The translations under genes were made by a program, and so were the position numbers. A stretch of 64,000 nucleotides of DNA from the NCBI GenBank assembly GCA_030737835.1, contig JAUJYN010000018.1:1798001-1862000 (forward strand), given 5' to 3'. Below, piece by piece: positions 56,686-64,000 of the stretch; position 1 is the stretch's first letter, and every line of letters starts with the position of its first letter. The stretch is from Acorus gramineus (Eukaryota; Streptophyta; Magnoliopsida; Acorales; Acoraceae). Under the pieces are notes generated by a model. It ran no database searches, had not been told where the DNA came from, and was given only the letters and a program-made list of their open reading frames with translations.

Positions 56686-57574
56686 CCGGCAATTGCAAAT
56701 ATATATTGTCATAACCAACGGGTCAGTGTGTAGCAGAGATACCTCTTCTTAATCGTCCACACTGAACTGGATCGAATTGATGATGATCGCCTGATCAGGG
56801 ATCGATTTGGTGATAACGCGCTTCTGGGATCCGGGGAGATCTCTTCGCTTTGGTAGATAGGCCAGCCATGAACGACTACGATGACTTTGGTTGGAGGGTC
56901 CCCTGGTTTCGGGACTGCGTCTCCTCTATCGACGTTGGGTGCGACTGGATTTGGCTGTCTTGCCACATGGTGCGTGAGGCGTCCGTCCCGGATCAAGCTT
57001 TCGACCTGGCCACGGAGACTCCTGCACTCCTCGATGGTGTGACCAACTTCATTGTGAAACTCACACTTGCATGTCTGGTCACGATTTTTGAGTGGAGTGT
57101 GGATTGAAAATGGGGTCTTGAAGTATCCCTTGTCCTTGATCGTGCGAGAGTTAGCACATCGTAATGGTGAGAGGGGTTAATTCAAGAACCCTTCCCTTTT
57201 GGGGATGAGACCCGCTAAGTTTGTCCTCGCCTTTTCGGGACATAGCAGATGATTGCTTCTTGGAAGTGGAACCCTCCTTTGGTGCTGCGCTGATGGGGAT
57301 GAGGGTGGCCGATTTGTGAGCGGTGAAGGATATGTCGTCCTCGAGGCGGATGGACCCTTCGACGCGAGAGAGGACATCGGCCATGCTGGTTGGAGGCTTT
57401 TGGAACAGCGACTCCTACAGAATGCCATCGCCGCGATTTAGGGTCACACGACTCTATCATCTCCACGCTGAACTGCGTGAGGTAATCCTTGAGTGGCTCA
57501 CTCTCAGCCTATTTCATCCCGAACAGGCTCGCCACATCCTTCTTGGGCTTGCAATGGCATATGTAGTGGCTAAT
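56686..57574 (-). pseudogene. Tat-like gypsy gag (C-terminal part), broken
   Basis: On the - strand from 57550 the runs DVASLFGMK and ESEPLKDYLTQFSVEMIES are the classic gag sequence of Tat/Athila-like elements. MADVLSRVEG follows, then a zinc-finger-like CEFHNEVGHTIEEC and a basic region with LIRDGRLTHHV. Several frame changes and stops are present. The gag start is lost at the family B LTR at 57575. It continues into the protease part at 52338 on the far side of the C LTR. Confidence 0.85.
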
Positions 57575-60500
57575 TGTTATGCCTGTGTCATTTGGAGCCA
57601 TTTCGGTTAAGCCTTGGTCACATCTGGGTCATTCAGGGCCTTTTCTTTTTTTTCGATCGGAGTCACTAAAATTTTAGCTTTTAGCCACTTGCGGGAGTTA
57701 GAGCACTCTGATTGGAAATCTAACTGCATATTATGGGTCCTGGTACCGTTTAGTACTACCCATAAAAATTTCATCGAATTCCGGTAACGTTTGGAAAAAT
57801 AAGCAGTTCTGAATCGCATCCGGGTTTGACCGTTACTGGGTTTCGGTGGGTGAGATATTTTCGAGTGTGTGGTGCTTCTCTGCACGCTTCCCAATAAAGC
57901 AAAAATAAGTGGTTGAGTGAGGGTGAGCCTAACCCTAACCTCACCACCCCCTTATGGTCACCCCAAAACACTATTTGGGCATGGAAATGACCATTTTGCC
58001 CTCTCTCTCTCTCTCTCCCCCTCTCTCCCAACTCGTGGATCTCATCTTCTCTCCCTCTCTTGGTCTCTTTTTTTTCCTCTGTGTGTGTGGAGAAGGAGGA
58101 GGAAGAATCCATTGAAGGTGAAGGTGAAGAAGGAAGCAAGAGGTGAGTTTTGTGCCTTTGTTGTTATTGTTGTTTCTCCTCTCTCAAGCCCCCTCTCATG
58201 TCTTTCCCCCCCCCCATGATTTGCAGCGAAAGGAGGCTGAGGAGGGCTGTGGAGGTGGTGGTAGTGGTGGTGGTGGTTGAGGTGGTCGCGGGTGCATCGA
58301 GGGCCCCCGAATCTCCCCTTTCATTCCCCCTCCTTAGGTGAGCTCTTCCCCTTCTTTTCTTAGGTTTCATGGCTTAGGGGGTTGTTGGGAAGTCATGCAT
58401 GCTAGGTAGATGGGTTAGGTGTGTGTGAGGGGTTGGGCAGGGGTTAAAAAGGGGTTAAGAATGGCTGGGCGCGCGCAGGGGTCTGTCCGCCCGAATGCGC
58501 GCGCAGACGCACGCGCAGAGGGGAGCTGGCAGGCGCAGGTGGGTGGGCAGGCGGGTGCGCGTGTAGTTGGCGCACGGGTGCGCGCAGGCACAGGCAGCGA
58601 GCGGGGTGCGCGCAGGACGTGTGCGCGAGTGCGCGCGCGGGGCAGTGCGTCTGGGCGTGCGTCTGGGCATGCGGCAGGGTGCCAGTGCACGCGCGCGCGA
58701 TCGTGCGCGTGCAGGGGCATGCGTGGGGCTGCCCAGGGGCTCGGGTAGGTGCTGGGGCACTTGGGCATGCGTGCGTACGCGCGTGCTCGCATGCGTGCGA
58801 GCCCGTATGCGTGCATGTCTAAGTCTTTGGTAATTCTAGTGATTTCTAAGTGTTAAATTGTGATGTTACTCACCAAATTTGATGCCCTTACCTTGCAGAT
58901 CTCGTCAGATGGGATGCGCAAGGTCCCAGGTTGCGGTGAGTGGTTCGATCCAATGCCACTCCCTCTCGGGATGTGCTCGACGCGCGTAGTCGCGCGTCGC
59001 GCATCGATGGGGCCCCCTAGCTATACTACTTGTGTAGATAAGTAGTATAGCCATGCTTAAGCTATAATATGTAGATATCTTGCATGCTAGGCTTATATAC
59101 ATGTATTGTATTCATGTATGAATGATTGTGTTGCATGAGCCCCTCTAGTATGGGCATGTGTTTTTGGTAATGTGTATGGATGTATAGAATATGGCATGCC
59201 TTAGGTAGTATTGTAATACTACTCCCACCATATTAATTGGAATATCAAGCATGAATAAGTCTGGGTTAATAACGGGCACCTGCCTAATATTCCCTTGCAA
59301 TAAGACTCGAGGGCATGGTGTAGTTGTTGCGCCCATGCTAATGGGGCAAAGCTATGACCAGCTTCATGAGATGATGATCTCTCTCGCCCTCTCCCTCTGA
59401 ACGAACCGAGTAAGTAGATGCGATTTCCTACTCGACTCAGGTTCGTTTGGAATATTGGCATGCACCTGTTAGTGCGCGAGATCGCGTTTGACCCTTTCTT
59501 TTAAGTTGGCGATATCCAACGCATGCTTAAGTTAGGCCTTGTGTGCTTATATGATTAATGGCCACGTATGCATGTTTAAGTGGGCCATACCATGTATGCA
59601 TATTGTATGATTTGTTGTTTATGATGTAAATCCATGTTAGGGGTCACCCTTATGGTCAATTATTAGATGATTGTGCATATGGTTCATGCACATAGCTAGA
59701 TAAAATTCTCTTGGATATATTTATATGCGCATGTTAAAAACTGATAGGCCTATCTGAAATAGGCGTGGGTATGACCCGCTGTCGGGTTGTACCTTATTAG
59801 TTAGAGTGCTAGCGATGTAATCGCCCCGTGCATCCGAGCGATGCACTCGTTTGGAATTCAGGAGAATTCATTATCTTATCGGTTTTGTTAAGCCGATAGT
59901 GGGGCATTAGGCTAGGCCTACCCGTGCTAGGCGTGTATATGAACCGCCTATTGGGTTATGTGCCTTGGGATTATTTCTGCATGAGAGCAGAGGCAACCCC
60001 CTTGTGTCCGAGCGACGCAACCGTGTGGGAGTACAATAGTGTTCTCTCTCATCGATATGTGATTATCGAGAGTAGTTGCTTTCCATGGGTTCGCTTTGCG
60101 AACATGGAATGTTTACTCCCAATGTCATCCGTGTTGAAGAGGCCCGGGTTGTAGCTGTCCTGACAGAGGGCTCCCATCCGTAGGTACCACCGATGCGTTC
60201 GGGGGCGTACTGATCGTGGGAGTGTACCAGGTAGAGGCTACCCGGGAGAGGGTTAACGAATGATATTGCGAGCGTGGAATCGTTCTCCCCTTCGTTGGAT
60301 CCGATGTAGGAACTTCCCGGCGTTGGAAAAGCTGTCTGACAGAGGGCTCCCATCCGTAGGTACCACCGAGGCGTTCGGAAGCATACTGATCGTGGGAGTA
60401 TACCAGGTAGTGACTACCTGGGGAAAGGGCTACCGGTGGACGAGCAGTCTAAGTCTCTTCCAAAAGTCCCAAGAGTCTCCCTCCGGGAGTGAGGGTGAGG

Positions 60501-61265
60501 ATGAGGTGAAGACACGTCGCCGCGTGACCCATTCGTTGTTCGTCCGTTCCCAAAGTGTTGGGTCCGGTTGCGTATCGATGTTCAAAGACATCGTTGGGCA
60601 GTTATCCCAATGTAGATGATCCAGTAGCGTTGTGTGGACCAGTAATTCCGGGTCTCTTCGACCAACGGTATGGTCTCTCCCCAAAAGTCCCAAGAGTCTT
60701 CCTCTGGGAGTGAGGGTGAGGGTGAGGTTGGTCACGCCGCCGCGTGACCCTGTTATCCATTGGGTTTCTACCCATGTTTTTCCTTGAAAGGAAATTGTGT
60801 TAGCATTGAACTGTTGTATGGTGATTGGTTTCCAGCCACTCACTGAGCTTGTAGCTCACCCTCGCATACTGTTTCTTTTTAGGGGCAGTGTTGGGTGTGG
60901 AGCTGGTGCTTCCCTATGGTGTGGTCTTGTGGGTGTGGAGTGTTCTTTCGACGGGTGGCAAGTGCGAGTCTGTCAGCAGTCCTAGAGTAATTTTATGTAT
61001 TGTAAATCGTGCATGTGGCACAGGTTGTATTTTATTGTGACTAGACTTGGCTCTCACAGGACAATGATTGTGTATTCGAGTCTATAATAATGTTTTTGGT
61101 TTACAGACATTGTTTATATATTATGCTTTCCCTTTTCAGTCAGTTATCATTATCCTTGCTTTGCCACCTTGAGTGTTGTTGTTGGAGTCTTTATTGACCT
61201 TAGGTATTGATAGCTGATATTTTATTATTGCCACGTCTCGGGGACGGCCACCCTGGGGCGTGACA
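57575..61265 (+). mobile_element. Complete family B LTR (+)
   Basis: Starts TGTTATGCCTGTGTC and ends GGGGCGTGACA (3691 bp). The acceptor CTTGCAG (58898), 37-nt segment 58899-58935, GTGAGT and a late acceptor TTTTTTAG at 60882 are conserved. The flanks CTAAT and GTCGG do not match, so the two sides have been brought together by recombination or deletion. It has the same internal module duplications as 43861-45948. Confidence 0.92.
58460..58810. repeat. CpG-rich GC-alternating block of family B LTR
   Basis: GCGCGCAG and GCGTGCG runs on the + strand, between donor-like TAG|GTGAG near 58336 and acceptor-like 58898. Confidence 0.85.
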
Positions 61266-61655
61266 GTCGGGCGCGCTGGGGGGGCGTACGCGCGGGCGTG
61301 CGCGCGGAGCGCTGCGCAAGGGCACAGTGCGTGCGATGCGCGCAGGGGTGCGCGCGGGGTGCTGCGCAAGGGCGCAGTACGCGCGAGTAGAAGCAGGGCT
61401 GGACGCGCGGTGCGCGCGGGCGCGCACGAGCGTGCGCGCGCGTGTGGCAGCGTGTCTGGGTGCAGGCATGGGAGCGACAGCGCGCCTAGGCGCGCGGGCT
61501 AGGGCGCAGCAGTGCGCCCGGGGCGCGGGGGTGCGTGCATGCGTGCGCACCCGTGCGTGTGCTTGCGGGTGGCCGTGCGCATGGCTGCCGTGGGTGCGGG
61601 AGGATGTCGGGGCACTCGGGCTCGCGTGCGTGCGGGCCGTATGCATGCTTGTCCG
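61266..61655. repeat. CpG-rich GC-alternating block (partial) of family A LTR
   Basis: Same composition as the other blocks, cut on the left by the family B LTR. Confidence 0.85.
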
Positions 61656-62994
61656 AGTGTAGGGTATTTCTAGCGTATTTCTTGTGTATTTGTGTATTTT
61701 ACTCACCATTTTGTTCCCATGTCTTGCAGATCTTGACGGGCGGTCACACGACGACCCGGGTATTGGTGAGTTGGACAATCCAAGCCAGCAGGGAGGCGTT
61801 CAATGCACGTAGGCGTGAATTGCCCTCCCCTGGGGCACCATAATTACGTATTAATTTGTAGTAAGTGTTATCTGTGCTATGCATGATCATTATGTTGTAT
61901 CTATGCCACCTTAGGCTTTGTATGCTAGGAATATGCACCCTTATGTTGTGGATAGAGGCCTATACATCCTGATACCATGTTTTCATGCTAGGAAAGCCTC
62001 GACCTACTCATGCTTCCCATTTAGTTTAATTTATTTAAATCAAATGCGAGCTTATGATTATTAGCATGCCTTAGAGAATATTATAACCTCGTTGTTATAA
62101 TATGTGTCTCCCCGCATCTTAGTTATGCGCCCTGGAGGAATTCTGAAGAATTCATGACATTAGTAGAGTTGCAATCGGTGTCGGCGGATCCAATGGGATC
62201 GTATACGTGTGGGTAGGCTGGTTCTCTTCCCTTCGTTGGATCCGTGTAGGGACTCCTCAGCGTTAGACAGGCCGTCCTGACAGAGGGCTCCCATCTGTAG
62301 GTACCTCCGATGCGTCGGACTGTGCTGATCGTGGGAGTAGACTAGGCGAGCTACGGAGTGGAGGAGAGGCTATCGGTGGACCAAGGGTGATTAACAGCCT
62401 AGTCAGTCCCAAAAGACCATGTGACCCCTTTGAGGGTGAGGGTGAGGGTGTGGTGGGTCGGCGATGTAGCGACCCACTGGATTGTGTAGTTACTGCCACT
62501 TAGAGGCTATAAATAATTTGAGGTTAATATGAATTGTGATGCATGGGTTGTGCTATTCACTGAGTGTGTGGCTCACCCCTCGCATATATTTTTCTCCAGT
62601 TATATCTGAGTCGGATCTAAAGGAGGAGCTCCCCGAGGCACATCAGCAGTAGCGGAGCAGTGTCACGCTCTGAGTGTGAGAGGCCATTCAGCATCCCCCT
62701 TTGATTGTATGTATTGTATTCCGTGCTTGGGCACACGTTTGTATTATATTTGGATGTCGTTGTATATATTGGCTCTCATAGGACAGTTGATTATGTATCG
62801 AGTCTGTAATATGTCTTTGAATTACAGATTCAATCTTTTTGCTTCCGCTATTTGTGTATATATTATGTCAGCCTCATTGTTGTCCGTGTTGTCATTTTTT
62901 ATGTTGTTTAGAGTATATTATTGACCTCCTGTATAGACTAGTGATATCATATACACTTGCCGCGTCTCGGGGACGGCCGCCCTGGGGCGTGACA
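61266..62994 (+). mobile_element. Family A LTR fragment (+), 5' part missing
   Basis: Begins inside the GC-rich block at the family B junction and runs to GGGGCGTGACA. The 36-nt segment is at 61730-61765 between TTGCAG and GTGAG. The right flank is a decayed integrase. Confidence 0.9.
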
Positions 62995-64000
62995 CTCGCT
63001 AATGTCACATTCGGGTCACGACGCAATCTAGGTGATCATTGACCGACTGACTAAGTCCGCGCTTCCCTCCCTAATCCGACTGATTGAGTCTCTGGACGCT
63101 TTGACGTGGGTTTTCATTTACGCGATTGTTCGTCTTCATGGCACTCCGGTCGGCGCTATTTTTGGTTGAGACGCGAGGGTTACTTTGAGGTTGTGGCGCA
63201 GCCTTGGCAGGCTTTGGCGCGAGCCTCCATTTAAGTATAGCGTTTCATCGCCGATGGATAGCCAGACAAAGAGGACGATTCAGACCTTGGAGGACATGCT
63301 ACGTGCCTGCTTGCTCGATGATAAGGGCAGTTGGGTGAGGCACTACCCATTTGTTGGGGTATGTCTGCAAGCCGATTGCCATTCGAGCATCCAGATGGAT
63401 CTGTGAAAGGCACTCTATAGGCGCAGTTTTATACCTCCCTTGTGTTGGGACGGTTGAGGAGCGCCAGTTGGAGGGGCCACAAGTTATTTATTTGACCTTG
63501 CAGTGGCCAGGTTGGTTCATGTGTGCATCCGCACCTCCCAGAACCGACAGAAGGGCTACGCAGGTCATCGTCGCCAGGAGCTTACCTTCGGGTTTGGCGA
63601 CCATGTCTCCTGAAGGTGTCCCAGTTTAAGGGCATCCTCTGTTTCGACGTTCGGGGCAAGCTAAGTTGGCTCTTCAATGGGACTGTTTCTCGTCATTGAG
63701 TGGATTGGGGAGGTGGCTTGTCATGTAGCCTTTCCCCCACAGCTGGCTCATGCCCACGACGTCGTCCTTGTCTCATGGCCGAGGCGTTATGTCCACGATC
63801 CTGCTCATGTCATTTTGTTTGACCGTCTCATCCTCGAGCTGGATTTGTCGTTCGTGGAGCAGTGGATCAAGGTCAAGGACCAGCATGAGAAGAGGCTCCA
63901 TGCTAAGACCGTTCCTTTGATTACAGTGTGTCGGTAGCGCTAGTTTGGTGCATGGTCCACTTGGGAGCAAAAGGTCTATGTGTGATACTTGCTATATTTG
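62995..64000 (+). pseudogene. Decayed integrase of a family B-type element, runs off the window
   Basis: Fragments in several frames match the chromovirus integrase: TKRTIQTLEDMLRACLLDD (63270-63325), a KGILCFDVRGKLSWLF run near 63630-63680 and FPPQLAHAHDVV with YVHDPAHVI (63730-63810). It is very similar to the - strand copy at 37500-38520 and shares its early disruptions. It begins at the family A LTR end (62994), which interrupts it. Confidence 0.88.

Noticed and set aside
57253-57610. Open frames on the + strand across the Tat gag region
   Set aside because: The recognisable gag motifs are on the - strand. The + frames have none.
57575-61265. Complete family B LTR as a clean solo insertion
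   Set aside because: The 5-bp flanks CTAAT and GTCGG do not match and the two sides are unrelated elements, so it is a recombinant junction.

Overview
The window is nuclear DNA of a flowering plant. Evidence is plant-type LTR retrotransposons (chromovirus, Tat-like Ty3/gypsy, Ty1/copia) with initiator tRNA-Met primer sites, plant MITEs, a CACTA-type element, and one intron-containing ALMT anion-channel gene with GT-AG introns. Nothing prokaryotic is present, and the species cannot be named from the sequence.

Layout. 1-1447 is the end of a long LTR (family A). 2171-8604 is the 3' end of a LINE split by a Ty1/copia element (2721-8459, 140-bp LTRs), which itself carries an 875-bp hAT-type MITE inside its reverse transcriptase. 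8605-20430 is AT-rich and holds a non-autonomous CACTA-like element (10362-15863) with a nested 451-bp foldback MITE and two further MITE candidates. 20540-23225 is the ALMT gene, the only credible host gene, in six exons.

23.5-64 kb is a dense nest of Ty3/gypsy material. Two related long-LTR families are present. Family A starts TGTTATAT on its sense strand; family B starts TGTTRTGCCTGTG. Both end in GGYGTGACA, and the family A integrase has a chromodomain (Tekay/Del-like). A family A element in + orientation (27228-31070) is interrupted by a family A element in - orientation (31071 to about 34897). That is fused to a truncated family B LTR, which is split by a complete but degenerate family B element (34973-43860, target duplication TTAAT). 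Further right is a Tat-like element on the - strand (51303-57574). It is cut twice by LTRs of a third family (C, + orientation), and one of those LTRs holds a solo family A LTR (53368-56444, target duplication ACAAT). A broken plant mobile domain (PMD) gene lies antisense just upstream of the first C LTR (45949-49200), apparently as cargo of that element. The window ends with a family B LTR, a family A LTR fragment and a decayed integrase.

The most interesting signals are three. The first is a CpG-rich, GC-alternating block in nearly every A and B LTR, lying in what looks like an intron of a spliced LTR leader that contains a conserved 36-nt micro-exon. The second is the antisense PMD gene, whose premature stops in exons 2-5 are all TAG. 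The third is amplification of a family B element that was already disabled. The long open frames in the GC-rich blocks are artefacts of composition and are not annotated as genes.
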